Shown here piece by piece: positions 1-8,860 of a DNA stretch of 64,000 nucleotides (its first letter is position 1; the number at the start of each line of letters is the position of its first letter). A program made the position numbers and the translations under genes. The stretch is from assembly GCF_016863035.1 (NCBI RefSeq), contig NZ_BOOC01000023.1, forward strand, positions 62,001-126,000, written 5' to 3'. This DNA comes from Microbispora corallina. Lineage in GTDB: Bacteria > Actinomycetota > Actinomycetes > Streptosporangiales > Streptosporangiaceae. Below the pieces are notes generated by a model, which was given only the letters and a program-made list of their open reading frames with translations, did no database searches and was not told the DNA's origin.

Positions 1-97
1 CCCGAGGAGCGCCCCCGCCGCGTTCACCGCGCCCACGGGTCCCCGCCCGCGGGCTCGCCGGGGCACGCCGTCGCGCCCCCGCTCGTCGCCAGACCGG

Positions 98-1306
98 TCA
101 TCGCGCCGCACCCGCCGCCTGATAGAGGGCCTCAGGTGTGACCGCCCCGGCGACCAGGCGGCCGTCGTCGGTCAGGAGGACCGACAGGAGCTTGGTCCGC
201 AGCAGACGGCCGCTCCCCCACGGGCCGCTGACGCGCGTGGCCGACCGCAAAGCGGTGTCGAGCAGGTTCGCCGGGTTCGCCCCGTTCGCGCTCGCCCCGT
301 TCGCGCTCGCCCCGTTCCCGCTCGCACCGTTCCCGCTCGCACCGTTCGCCGCGCTCGCGCCGCTCCCGCCCTTCGCGTCGGTCGCCGGCAGCGAGGTGAC
401 CAGGACGCTGTCCCAGCCCGACCCGGCGATCCGGGTGCCGTCGGCGGCGTCCCTCACCTTGCCGGCCTCGTGCCCGGCCGCCGCGGGGGCCCGGCCCTCC
501 TCGACCTTGGCCCCCGCCGGCGGGGTGAACGTGAAGTTCTCCGGAGCCGGGGCCGAGAACGTGACCGAGTCGAAGCCCACCTCGAACGCGGGCTCGGCGG
601 CCCCCTTGGCGTACACCTGGACGCGCAGCGGGATCAGCGTCTCCCCGTCGATCGCCACGCGGACGTCCCGCACCAGGGAGGTCGCGGTCTTCGGGGTGAG
701 GACGACCTGGTAGGCGGCCCGGCCCGCGACGGTGACGTCGTCGGCCACGGTGATCCGGGTGTCGCCGCCGGCCGCCCTGAGGGCCTCCTGCGCCGCGTGC
801 TGCGGCGTGAGCGCCGTCGGCAGCGGCGAGGCCGCGGACGGCAGCGGCACGGGCGAGCCGGTCGCCGCCCCCGGGTGACCGGTGAAGTGGGTGGCGGTGT
901 TGGCGGCGCTGTCCCACAGCCACATCTGCCCGCCGTTGACGATCAGGTCGGTCTCGCTCATCTCGCCCGGCAGCATCAGCCGCACCCGGTCCTCGTCGCC
1001 GTACCAGACCTTGAGCTGGTGGGAGCCGGACAGCAGCGACAGGGCGCTCGCGCCGCCGCCGGAGAGGCCCGGCAGCGCCGGGAGCCCGAGGGACGCCGTC
1101 TCGACGACGGTGCCGGACATCGCGGGGACCTTGCGGGAGCTCCACGAGCCCGCCATGTCGGCGAGCAGCTGCTGGGCGGTGCGGTCCGGCAGGGACGGGT
1201 CGCCCTGCACAGCCGCGATCACCGGGCCGGTCCCGACGGCGGCCGCGACCACGGCGACCGCGGCGACCGGCACTCCCCACCTCACGGCGCGTGCTCTCTT
1301 GGACAT
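98..1306 (-). CDS. exported LolA-like / DUF2092-type protein
   Basis: 402 residues. Residues about 10-32 form a single hydrophobic stretch after a basic MSKRARAVRW start, consistent with a signal peptide or membrane anchor. The next ~260 residues read like the LolA/LppX-type half-barrel proteins of actinomycetes (segments such as GSHQLKVWYGDEDRVRLMLPG, then NGGQMWLWDSAANTATH and a DGETLIPLRVQVYAKG strand). An Asn-Gly-Ala-Ser low-complexity linker encoded by a 15-bp tandem repeat separates this from a final ~60-residue segment (LLDTALRSATRVSGPWGSG). The gene is transcribed divergently from a response regulator/kinase pair, so it may be their target or an accessory envelope sensor. The fold is inferred from sequence pattern; the ligand is unknown. 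Confidence 0.75.
   Translation of the reverse strand: MSKRARAVRWGVPVAAVAVVAAAVGTGPVIAAVQGDPSLPDRTAQQLLADMAGSWSSRKVPAMSGTVVETASLGLPALPGLSGGGASALSLLSGSHQLKVWYGDEDRVRLMLPGEMSETDLIVNGGQMWLWDSAANTATHFTGHPGAATGSPVPLPSAASPLPTALTPQHAAQEALRAAGGDTRITVADDVTVAGRAAYQVVLTPKTATSLVRDVRVAIDGETLIPLRVQVYAKGAAEPAFEVGFDSVTFSAPAPENFTFTPPAGAKVEEGRAPAAAGHEAGKVRDAADGTRIAGSGWDSVLVTSLPATDAKGGSGASAANGASGNGASGNGASANGASANGANPANLLDTALRSATRVSGPWGSGRLLRTKLLSVLLTDDGRLVAGAVTPEALYQAAGAAR
282..341. repeat. 15-bp coding minisatellite
   Basis: Four uninterrupted 15-bp units of the form CCGTTCSCGCTCGCM lie in frame in the LolA-like gene and encode the NGAS(G/A) linker; degenerate units flank them. In-frame 15-bp units can expand or contract without breaking the protein, so linker length is likely to vary between strains. 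Confidence 0.85.
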
Positions 1307-1381
1307 CTCACATCTCCATCATGTGCGGCGGACTGACATTCCCGAGCCTGCTGGGCCGGTCCTGTGCCGACGCTGAGACGT

Positions 1382-1399
1382 CCTGAGAGCCCTCTCAGG
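1382..1399. promoter_or_regulatory. palindrome in divergent promoter of the two-component pair
   Basis: CCTGAGAG-CC-CTCTCAGG is a perfect 8-bp inverted repeat 33 bp before the response regulator start. A further CTGAGA copy sits 9 bp upstream (1374-1379), giving a direct-repeat arrangement common for OmpR-family sites. It lies between the divergent LolA-like gene and the regulator, so autoregulation plus control of the LolA-like gene is plausible. Function is inferred. Confidence 0.5.
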
Positions 1400-1431
1400 C
1401 ACCGGTGCCGGAATGGGTCCACTATGGGGCG

Positions 1432-2106
1432 ATGCGGGTTCTGGTGGTGGAGGACGAACGGCGGATGGCGGCGGCCCTCAAGCGGGGGCTGCAGGCCGAG
1501 GGGTTCGCCGTGGACCTCGCGCACGACGGCGTCGAGGGCCTGCACCTGGCACGCGTCGGAGAGTACGACATCGTCGTGCTCGACATCATGCTGCCGCGGC
1601 TGTCCGGCTACAACGTGTGCAAGCAACTGCGCGCCGAGGAGAACTGGGTGCCGGTGCTCATGCTCTCCGCCAAGGACGGCGAGTACGACATGGCCGACGG
1701 GCTCGACCTCGGCGCCGACGACTACCTGACCAAGCCGTTCTCGTACGTCGTGCTGGTGGCGCGGCTGCGCGCCCTGCTGCGGCGCGGCGGCGGCCGCCGA
1801 CCGGCCGTCCTGCGGGCCGGCGACCTGTCGCTCGACCCGGCCCGGCGGCAGGTGACCCGGGGCGACGCCTCGATCGAGCTGACGCCGCGCGAGTTCGCCC
1901 TCCTGGAGTACCTGATGCGGCGGCACGACGAGGTCGTGTCGAAGACCGAGATCCTCGAACACGTGTGGGACACCTACGACACCGACCCCAACGTGGTCGA
2001 GGTCTACGTCGGGTACCTCCGCCGCAAGATCGACGTGCCGTTCGGGCGCAGCGCGCTGCAGACCGTCCGGGGGGCCGGCTACCGGCTGGTGAGCGATGGC
2101 GGCTGA
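1432..2106 (+). CDS. OmpR-family response regulator
   Basis: 224 residues from the ATG at 1432 (MRVLVVEDE); an upstream in-frame GTG at 1405 would add nine residues before the receiver domain's first strand, so it is rejected. The receiver domain (1-~118) has the acidic pair in VVEDE, phospho-acceptor Asp51 in VVLDIMLP and the conserved Lys in LTKPFSY. The C-terminal winged helix (~125-222) has the usual ELTPREFALLEYL and VYVGYLRRKID segments. It overlaps the next gene, a histidine kinase, by 11 bp, so the two form one co-translated two-component system. Its signal is unknown; the divergent LolA-like exported protein suggests envelope stress. Confidence 0.95.
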   Translation: MRVLVVEDERRMAAALKRGLQAEGFAVDLAHDGVEGLHLARVGEYDIVVLDIMLPRLSGYNVCKQLRAEENWVPVLMLSAKDGEYDMADGLDLGADDYLTKPFSYVVLVARLRALLRRGGGRRPAVLRAGDLSLDPARRQVTRGDASIELTPREFALLEYLMRRHDEVVSKTEILEHVWDTYDTDPNVVEVYVGYLRRKIDVPFGRSALQTVRGAGYRLVSDGG

Positions 2107-3460
2107 CCCCCTCGGCTGGTGGCGGAGGCAGAGCCTGCGCTTCCGGCTGACGACGGTCTCGACCGCCGTGCTGGCCCTCGCGCTGGCCCTGTCGGCGTAC
2201 GTCTTCGTGGGCGTGCTGGGCCGGGCCCTGATGCGGACCATCGACGACGAGGTCTACCAGCGGGCGAGGGAGGTCTCCGCCCTGTCCGACGCCGGGCGCC
2301 TGCCCGACCCGGTCGTCTCGGTCGACAACACGATCGTGCAGGTCATCGGGCCGGACGGGCGGATCGTGGACGCCACCCCGAACACCGACAGGCTCGTCCC
2401 GCTGCTCGGCGCCCGCGAGCGCGCCGAGGCCGTCCGCTCGGGGTCGGCCCGCTTCCTCGACGGCCGGCCGTACGCGATCCCGGGGCCGCTGCGGGTGCGG
2501 GCGCTCAGCGGGGACCACGGCGTGACGGTCATCGCCGCGCGGTCGTTCGCCGAGGTGGAGGGCGGCCTCACCACCACGGGGCACGTGCTGCTGGTCGGGA
2601 TGCCGCTGCTGCTCGCGCTGCTCGCGGGGGCGTCGTGGCTGGTGATCGGCAGGACGCTGCGCCCGATCGCGCTGCTGCGCCGCGGAGCGGCCGAGATCAG
2701 CGGGACGGCGCGGTCCCGGCGGCTGCCCGTCCCCGAGGCCCGCGACGAGGTCCACTCCTTGGCCACCACGCTCAACGACATGCTGGGACGCCTGGAGGAC
2801 GCCGACGCCCGCCAGCGCGCCCTCGTCTCCGACGCCGCGCACGAGCTGCGCAGCCCGCTGGCGAGCATCCGTCTCCAACTGGAGGTCGCGCTCAGCCACC
2901 CCGAGGGGCAGGACTGGAAGGAGACCGCGGAAGGCGTGCTGGAGGACACGCTCCGGCTGTCCCGCCTGGCCGAGGACCTGCTGGCCCTCGCCCGGCTCGA
3001 CGAGGGCCGCCCCGGGCGGCGCGAGCCGGTCGACCTCGCCGCGCTGGCCCGGGGCACGGCAGAGCGGTACGGCCTGGCCCTCGACGCCGCCTCCCCCGCC
3101 GTCGTGCTGGGCGACGGCCTCGACCTGCGGCGGGTGCTCACCAACCTGGTCGACAACGCCCTCAGGCACGCGGCGTCCGCCGTGTCGGTCGCGGTCCGGA
3201 CGGACCGTGGCACGGCGGAGCTGACGGTCGCCGACGACGGCCCGGGCATCCCGGCCGAGGACCGGGAGCGGGTCTTCGACCGCTTCACCCGCCTCGACAG
3301 CGCCCGCAGCCGGGACGACGGGGGCGCCGGGCTCGGGCTGGCCATCGTGCGGACGACGGTGGAGGCCCACGGCGGTACGGTCCACCTGGAGGACGCCGCC
3401 CCCGGCCTGCGCGCCGTCGTGCGGCTCCCCCTGGCAGACCGCCCCACGCACCACGCCTGA
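2096..3460 (+). CDS. HAMP-containing sensor histidine kinase
   Basis: 454 residues. Membrane segments at ~20-42 and ~163-185 enclose an extracytoplasmic sensor of about 120 residues. A HAMP domain follows (GRTLRPIALLRRGAAEI), then the dimerisation/phosphoacceptor helix with His249 in SDAAHELRSPLASIR, and a HATPase domain with N-box NLVDNALRHA, G1 ADDGPGIP and G2 GAGLGLAIV. The order and motifs are those of an intact class I kinase. It starts inside the response regulator gene (ATG at 2096), so the pair is stoichiometrically coupled. The sensor region is not recognisable, so the stimulus cannot be named. Confidence 0.95.
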   Translation: MAADPLGWWRRQSLRFRLTTVSTAVLALALALSAYVFVGVLGRALMRTIDDEVYQRAREVSALSDAGRLPDPVVSVDNTIVQVIGPDGRIVDATPNTDRLVPLLGARERAEAVRSGSARFLDGRPYAIPGPLRVRALSGDHGVTVIAARSFAEVEGGLTTTGHVLLVGMPLLLALLAGASWLVIGRTLRPIALLRRGAAEISGTARSRRLPVPEARDEVHSLATTLNDMLGRLEDADARQRALVSDAAHELRSPLASIRLQLEVALSHPEGQDWKETAEGVLEDTLRLSRLAEDLLALARLDEGRPGRREPVDLAALARGTAERYGLALDAASPAVVLGDGLDLRRVLTNLVDNALRHAASAVSVAVRTDRGTAELTVADDGPGIPAEDRERVFDRFTRLDSARSRDDGGAGLGLAIVRTTVEAHGGTVHLEDAAPGLRAVVRLPLADRPTHHA

Positions 3461-3470
3461 GGAGACCCAT

Positions 3471-4952
3471 TTGCTTCCCGAGTACGGCAGGCCCGTCAAC
3501 GACCTGCTCGCCGAGCTGACCGCGCTCAAGGCCGCCGACCTGCCGGTCCGGGGCGGCACGGTCACCGCGTACGTCTACGACACCGGACGGCCTGAGGTGC
3601 ACGACGCCGCCCACCGGGCGTACGCGGAGATGCTCGAGGTGAACATGCTCGACCCGACGGCGTTCCCCAGCATGGTGGCGCTGGAGCGGCAGGTCGTGGC
3701 GGCCGCCGCCGAGCTGCTGGGGCGGCCGGGCGCGCCGGGGATCTTCACGAGCGGCGGCACCGAGTCGATCATGCTGGCCGTGAAGGCCGCCAGGGACGCG
3801 CGGCCCGGCGCGACCCGCGTGGTGCTGCCGGTCACCGCGCACCCGGCGTTCCACAAGGCCGCCCACTACCTCGGCATGGAGATCGTGCCGGTGCCGGTGG
3901 ACCCCGTGACGTTCCGCGCCTCGGTGCCGGCCGTCGAGGCGGCCGTCGACCACCGCACGGCGCTGGTGGTCGCCTCGGCCCCGTCGTACCCCCAGGGCGT
4001 GGTCGACCCGGTCGAGGAGATCGCCGCGATCGCGGCCTCCCGCGGGGTGCTGTGCCATGTGGACGCCTGCGTGGGCGGGTGGCTGCTGCCGTGGCTGCGG
4101 GAGGCGGGGGCGGCCGTGCCGCCATTCGACCTGAGTGTCCCCGGCGTCACCTCGATCTCGTGCGACCTGCACAAGTACGGCTACGCGCCGAAGGGCGCCT
4201 CGGTGCTGCTGTTCCGGGACGCCGGGCTGCGCCGCCGGGCCTACTTCGCCTCGGCGGCCTGGCCGGGCTACACGATCATCAACGCCACCGTGCAGAGCTC
4301 GCGCTCGGCCGGGCCGCTGGCGGGGGCGTGGGCGACCCTGCAGTCCCTCGGCCGGGAGGGCTACCGGGAGCTGGGCCGCAGCACCCTGGAGGCCACCCGC
4401 CGGCTGGCCGAGGGCATCCGCGCGATCCCCGGCCTGCGGGTGCTCGGCGAGCCGGAGACATCGCTCGTCGCCGTCGCCGGGTCGCCCGAGGTCGACGTGT
4501 TCGTGCTCGCCGACGAGGCGCGCAGGCTCGGCTGGTTCCTCCAGCCGCAGCTCTCGTACGCCGGCATTCCCGCCAACCTGCACATCACGGTGACCGGCGT
4601 GACGCTGTCGGGGGTGGACGCCATGCTCGACGTCATCGCCCGGTCGGCGGAGGCGGCGCGGGCCAAGGGCCCGGCGGCGGTGCCGGACGGGCTGCCCGAG
4701 CTGATCGCCTCGCTCGACCTCGACGCCCTCGACGACGCCACGTTCGCCCAGCTCGCCGCCTCGGTCGGCATCGACCTCGGCCCCTCCCCCGTAGGTGACG
4801 CCGGACCGGGAGACCGCGGCGTCGACGGGACGAACGGCACCGGCTCTGGTGACGGGGGCGGCATGGCCGCGGTCAACGCGGTGCTCGACGCCCTGCCGGC
4901 CGAGACCCGGGAGGCGATCCTGGTCCGCTTCCTGTCCGTCATGTACGCCTGA
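3471..4952 (+). CDS. PLP-dependent lyase, sphingosine-1-phosphate-lyase-like
   Basis: 493 residues from a TTG start preceded by GGAG (3462-3465). Group II decarboxylase fold: FTSGGTESI cofactor loop (~92-100), Asp198 in CHVDAC for the pyridine nitrogen, and Schiff-base Lys235 in SCDLHKYGYAPKG, the signature arrangement of sphingosine-phosphate lyases and their bacterial homologues rather than glutamate decarboxylases. Such enzymes cleave phosphorylated long-chain amino alcohols. Unlike the eukaryotic enzyme there is no N-terminal membrane anchor. A C-terminal extension of ~90 Ala/Asp/Gly-rich residues follows the fold. It starts 10 bp after the kinase, so the three genes are probably co-transcribed. 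The substrate in this organism is unknown; a generic amino-acid decarboxylase remains possible. Confidence 0.85.
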   Translation: MLPEYGRPVNDLLAELTALKAADLPVRGGTVTAYVYDTGRPEVHDAAHRAYAEMLEVNMLDPTAFPSMVALERQVVAAAAELLGRPGAPGIFTSGGTESIMLAVKAARDARPGATRVVLPVTAHPAFHKAAHYLGMEIVPVPVDPVTFRASVPAVEAAVDHRTALVVASAPSYPQGVVDPVEEIAAIAASRGVLCHVDACVGGWLLPWLREAGAAVPPFDLSVPGVTSISCDLHKYGYAPKGASVLLFRDAGLRRRAYFASAAWPGYTIINATVQSSRSAGPLAGAWATLQSLGREGYRELGRSTLEATRRLAEGIRAIPGLRVLGEPETSLVAVAGSPEVDVFVLADEARRLGWFLQPQLSYAGIPANLHITVTGVTLSGVDAMLDVIARSAEAARAKGPAAVPDGLPELIASLDLDALDDATFAQLAASVGIDLGPSPVGDAGPGDRGVDGTNGTGSGDGGGMAAVNAVLDALPAETREAILVRFLSVMYA

Positions 4953-5054
4953 CGGCCGGCGCGCGCGGCCCACCGGTACGGGACGGGCGGGCGACAGGGG
5001 CGACGCGCGGCCGACCGCGAGGGGACGCGACCGCGGGGGCGCGCGGGCGACCGC

Positions 5055-5915
5055 TCAGCCGGCGGCGAGGCGGGCGACGACGGCGAGGGTCCTCCGGGCG
5101 CTCGCGGCGTCGTGGACCCGGAACACGCGGGCGCCCTGGAGGGCCGACACGGCCAGCGTGGCCAGCGTGCCCGCGTGCCGTTCCCCGACCGGGAGCCCGC
5201 CGAGCGCCTCGCCCACGAAGTCTTTGTTGGACACCGCCACCAGGACCGGCCATCCGGTGGCGGTCATCTCGCCGAGCCGGCGGCTCACCTCCAGCGAGTG
5301 CCAGGTGTTCTTGCCGAAGTCGTGCGCGGGGTCGATGAGGACGGCGTCCCTGCGCACGCCCGCCGCGACGGCCCGCTCGGCGAGATCGGTGGTGTAGGCG
5401 ACCACGTCGGCGACCACGTCGTCGTACGCGATGCGATGCGGCCGGGTGCGCGGCTCGACGCGGCCGGCGTGGGCGCAGACCAGCCCGATGCCGTGGGCCG
5501 CCGCGACCTCGGCCAGCCCGGGGTCGACCCCGCCCCACGTGTCGTTGAGGAGGTCGGCGCCCGCCTCGGCCACGACCTTCGCCACTTCTGAGCGCCAGGT
5601 GTCCACACTGATGACCACGTCGGGGTGGCGGTCGCGCACGGCGGCGACGACCTCGGCGACCCGGCGGATCTCCTCGTCCGGGTCGACCTCGGCGCCGGGG
5701 CCGGCCTTCACACCGCCGATGTCCACGATGTCGGCGCCCTCGTCGATCAGCCGGGAGGCGGCGTCCACGGCCGCCCTGAAGGCGAACGTCGAGCCCCTGT
5801 CGTAGAACGAGTCGGGGGTGCGGTTGACCACGGCCATGACCGCGAAGTCGCCGGGCCCGAAGGCGCGGCCGCGCAGGCGGAGGACGGACGGCTGGTCGGA
5901 CGTCGGACTAGGCAT
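5055..5915 (-). CDS. folP2: dihydropteroate synthase homologue, FolP2 type
   Basis: 286 residues with a dihydropteroate synthase TIM barrel: strand-1 motif VNRTPDSFYDRG, NDTWGG, DPAHDFGKN and the C-terminal VFRVHD. Key loops depart from active FolP: the GGESTRPG catalytic loop reads GGVKAGPG and the SRK anion site reads SNKD. These are the hallmarks of the actinobacterial FolP2 paralogue (mycobacterial FolP2 is reported not to make dihydropteroate). The gene is therefore probably not the folate enzyme of this organism; a true folP1 is expected elsewhere. Its actual reaction is not known. It stands alone, convergent with the PLP lyase. Confidence 0.8.
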   Translation of the reverse strand: MPSPTSDQPSVLRLRGRAFGPGDFAVMAVVNRTPDSFYDRGSTFAFRAAVDAASRLIDEGADIVDIGGVKAGPGAEVDPDEEIRRVAEVVAAVRDRHPDVVISVDTWRSEVAKVVAEAGADLLNDTWGGVDPGLAEVAAAHGIGLVCAHAGRVEPRTRPHRIAYDDVVADVVAYTTDLAERAVAAGVRRDAVLIDPAHDFGKNTWHSLEVSRRLGEMTATGWPVLVAVSNKDFVGEALGGLPVGERHAGTLATLAVSALQGARVFRVHDAASARRTLAVVARLAAG

Positions 5916-6003
5916 CGGCGCCAGCCTACTCGCCGGCGCCGACGCCCCTTGCCTGCCGCCGTGGACATGCGTTTGGAACGCTCCAATGAAATTGCAAAGA
6001 AAA

Positions 6004-6873
6004 TCACGCCGCGGATCCGCCTTCGGCGAGGGCGAGGAAGTCCTGCGCCATCGCGGGGAGCCTGCGCCGGGCGTGGACCACGGCGATGATCTTCCTGAGC
6101 GAGGGGTCGAGCGAGCGGACCACCAGGCCGGCGCGGGCCGCCTGGTCGGCCATGCCCCGATACCAGAGCAGGGACGCCCGCCCCTCGCGCACCGCCCGCA
6201 GCCAGCCGCGGCGCTCGTCCGACTCCACCGCGGGGATCGGGCGGACGCCGTACGTCACGAAGATGTGGTCGAACTCCCTGCGGCGGGGGCTGCCGGGGGC
6301 GGGCAGGACCAGGCGCATGCCGTCCAGCCGCGCCATCGGCACGGGATCGGGCAGGTCGGTGCCGGGAGGGGAGATGAGCACGATCTCCTGGCGTTCCAGC
6401 GGGTGGCTGACCAGGTCGGTCGGGACCGGAAGGTCGGTGAGGCCGAGGTCGGCCCGCTGCTCGCGGACCGCGCTGACCACCGCCTCCCGGCCGTCGCACC
6501 GCACGATGTGCACCCGGATGCCCGGGTGCTCCGCCGCGTACGCGGGCAGCAGGCGCCCGGCCAGACCGGGCTCCAGGCTCGGGGTCGAGGCGATGCGCAG
6601 TTCGGCGCCGGGCGTGCTGCCCTGCGTCGCCAGCGCCTCGATCTCCGCGACGGCGTCGAGCGCCTCCCGGGCGAGCTTGACGACGCGGCGGCCCTGCGCG
6701 GTCACGACGACCCCTCGCCCCGAACGCGCGAACAGCGTCATGCCGAGCTCGCGTTCCAAATCGCGAATCGCGCGGGACAGGGCAGGTTGCGCGATATAGA
6801 GCGATCTGGCCGCGTCGGTCATGGTGCGGTGCTCCGCGGTGGCGACCACGTAACGGAGCTGCTGCAGATTCAT
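6004..6873 (-). CDS. LysR-family transcriptional regulator
   Basis: 289 residues. The N-terminal winged helix-turn-helix (MNLQQLRYVVATAEHRTMTDAARSL, then QPALSRAIRDLERELG) and the periplasmic-binding-like effector domain (~90-289) are complete. It is divergent from the zinc metallopeptidase gene across 151 bp, so autoregulation with control of the peptidase is the usual expectation for the family. The gap contains ATTCCGGAA (6906-6914) and TTACGGAAT (6938-6946), two similar dyad-like boxes that could be its binding sites. The effector is unknown. Confidence 0.9.
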   Translation of the reverse strand: MNLQQLRYVVATAEHRTMTDAARSLYIAQPALSRAIRDLERELGMTLFARSGRGVVVTAQGRRVVKLAREALDAVAEIEALATQGSTPGAELRIASTPSLEPGLAGRLLPAYAAEHPGIRVHIVRCDGREAVVSAVREQRADLGLTDLPVPTDLVSHPLERQEIVLISPPGTDLPDPVPMARLDGMRLVLPAPGSPRRREFDHIFVTYGVRPIPAVESDERRGWLRAVREGRASLLWYRGMADQAARAGLVVRSLDPSLRKIIAVVHARRRLPAMAQDFLALAEGGSAA

Positions 6874-7024
6874 GCGAAAAACGCTAGGGCAGACGAGCCC
6901 GGCGATTCCGGAACATCGCAGAGATCACCTCGGATGATTACGGAATGTACCTGACATCTGCTACATCCGTGACCCCTGGGAAATCAGTATTCTTTTGCCC
7001 CAAATCGACGAAGGGGGCGATGTC

Positions 7025-8767
7025 TTGGCGCCGCAGTACCCTCCGCCGCCACCACGGGGCCGTCCTCCGTATTCGTCCGGGCCGAATTCCCCTGAACCAT
7101 TCGGACAGGGTCCGGACAGGGACAATTCGGATGACCAGGAATCCCTTTCCGGGAGTCCTCCCTGGCCGGGCACCCTGCCCCCGGACGCCCACTGGCCCCG
7201 TTCCCAGGATCTCGGCCACACCCCCGGCGTCCCGGCGCCGCCGCCCCCTCCCGGGTGGCCGCAGTACCCCGACCCCGGCCCGCAGCAGCAGGGTTCGTAC
7301 CAACCGGGCGAGACGTACCAACCCGCCGGGCCCCAGCATCCGGGCGGGCCGTACCGGCCGGGCCAGTACCAGCAGGGCGGGCCGTACCAGCCACGTGAGG
7401 CGTACCAGCCGGCCGGGCCCCAGCAGCCGGGCCAGTACCAGCCAGGCCCGCAGCAGCAGGGCGGGCCGTACCAGCAGGGCGGGGAGCGGCAGGGGCCGGG
7501 CGGATACCCGCGGCAGCCGGACCCCCAGGCGTTCCGGGACCCCGGGCCGCGGCCCCGCCCGTGGCCAGGCAGTCCGGACCTCGCGCAGCCCGGACCCCGC
7601 AACGTCCCGCCGCCCCCGAACACGCCACCGGCCCCGAACCTGCCGCCGCCGAGCGTCCCCCCGCCGCCATACGCACCGCCGTACCCGCCGCAGTCCCCGG
7701 GCCAGCCCTCGGGTCGGCCGGGGTACCCGCGGCCGCCCGTCCCGCCGGTACCGTACGGCCCGCCCGGGTACGCCCCCGGGTGGCGTCCGCCCAAGCGCAG
7801 ATCCGGGGCGGGGGCGCTGATCGGCGGCCTCGTCGGCGCGGTCGCGGTCGTCTTCGTCCTGCTCGCCGTCGCGGGCGCGCTGCTGCGCTCCGCCCACCGG
7901 TCCGAGCCCGTGTCGCCGGTCGCGATCCCGACGTACGGGGTCCCGACACTGCCGACCTACGAGCCGACGTCCGAGCCCACCTCGGGTACGACCCGGCGGC
8001 CGACGTCGCCGCCGACCGCGGCCCCCACGAAGCCCCCGACCCCGCGTGTGCTCAACCGGAGCCTGAAGAACAACACGGTCTACCGGGCCGGCGGGCTGCC
8101 CAGGACGAACTGCCCGGCGGGCGGCGCGAGCATCTACAACCACACCCAGTTCAAGGCGCTCATCCTGAAGACCGGCACCTGCATGGGCAAGGCGTGGGCT
8201 CCGGCGCTGCGCAAGGTCGGGATCGCCTGGACACCACCGAGCTACATGATCGCGCGGACCAGGGGACGGGGGGCCTGCGGCGACTACCCCGCACCCGGGA
8301 GCAACGTGCCGTACTACTGTCCCAGCAACCGCACGATCTACGCCTCCACCAGCGCCATGACCCGGGAGTACGGCTCGCTGGGCTCGTGGAACGGGATCAT
8401 CATCAGCATGATGGCCCACGAGTACGGCCATCACATCCAGAACCTGTCCGGCATCTCGGACTCCTGGTGGGAGCGGACGCTCGACGCCCACTCCCAGAGC
8501 GAGCGGATGGGTCTCAGCCGCCGGCACGAACTCCAGGCGACCTGCTTCGGCGGGATGTTCATGCGCTCGGTCGCGGCCAGCTACCCGATCACCACGGCCC
8601 AGCGGAACACGCTCCTGTGGGCGTACACCCATCTGGGCGACCCGCCGGGCGGCCCGCGCGACCACGGGACGACGCGGAGCAACGCCGCCTGGTTCCGGCA
8701 GGGGTACACGCGCCCCCTCGCGTACCAGTGCAACACCTGGGCCGTCGGCGCGGCCTCGGTGTCGTAA
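7025..8767 (+). CDS. membrane-anchored neutral zinc metallopeptidase with Pro/Gln/Tyr-rich N-terminus
   Basis: About 580 residues. The TTG at 7025 is preferred because AAGGGGG lies 7 bp before it; an in-frame TTG at 6995 lacks a ribosome site. The first ~250 residues are a low-complexity Pro/Gln/Gly/Tyr tail with repeated GGPYQ, QYQPGPQQQ and YQPAGPQ units and no signal peptide. One membrane segment (~260-285, GALIGGLVGAVAVVFVLLAVAGALL, split here for brevity) follows, then a Thr/Pro-rich stalk and a catalytic domain with HEYGH in MMAHEYGHHIQN, the zinc site of the putative neutral zinc metallopeptidase family (PF04228). Four cysteines in the catalytic part suggest it is outside the cell. Substrate unknown. 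Confidence 0.85.
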   Translation: MAPQYPPPPPRGRPPYSSGPNSPEPFGQGPDRDNSDDQESLSGSPPWPGTLPPDAHWPRSQDLGHTPGVPAPPPPPGWPQYPDPGPQQQGSYQPGETYQPAGPQHPGGPYRPGQYQQGGPYQPREAYQPAGPQQPGQYQPGPQQQGGPYQQGGERQGPGGYPRQPDPQAFRDPGPRPRPWPGSPDLAQPGPRNVPPPPNTPPAPNLPPPSVPPPPYAPPYPPQSPGQPSGRPGYPRPPVPPVPYGPPGYAPGWRPPKRRSGAGALIGGLVGAVAVVFVLLAVAGALLRSAHRSEPVSPVAIPTYGVPTLPTYEPTSEPTSGTTRRPTSPPTAAPTKPPTPRVLNRSLKNNTVYRAGGLPRTNCPAGGASIYNHTQFKALILKTGTCMGKAWAPALRKVGIAWTPPSYMIARTRGRGACGDYPAPGSNVPYYCPSNRTIYASTSAMTREYGSLGSWNGIIISMMAHEYGHHIQNLSGISDSWWERTLDAHSQSERMGLSRRHELQATCFGGMFMRSVAASYPITTAQRNTLLWAYTHLGDPPGGPRDHGTTRSNAAWFRQGYTRPLAYQCNTWAVGAASVS

Positions 8768-8860
8768 CGGTAGGCCGCAAAGCTGGGTTTACGTCGGCAT
8801 TGTCCGGATATGGGGGTTAGACTCCCTAGCCAACGTTCGCAGAGGAGAGTGCGGTGAACC

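Noticed and set aside
1-97. A gene end at the window start
   Set aside because: No coding frame with a recognisable domain; the sequence is a GC-rich stretch downstream of the LolA-like gene, and it is too short to judge.
282-341. CRISPR-like array of 15-bp repeats
   Set aside because: Units are contiguous without spacers, in frame, and encode a linker.
5916-6003. Riboswitch in the folP2/LysR gap
   Set aside because: Only 88 bp; no conserved core or strong stem found.
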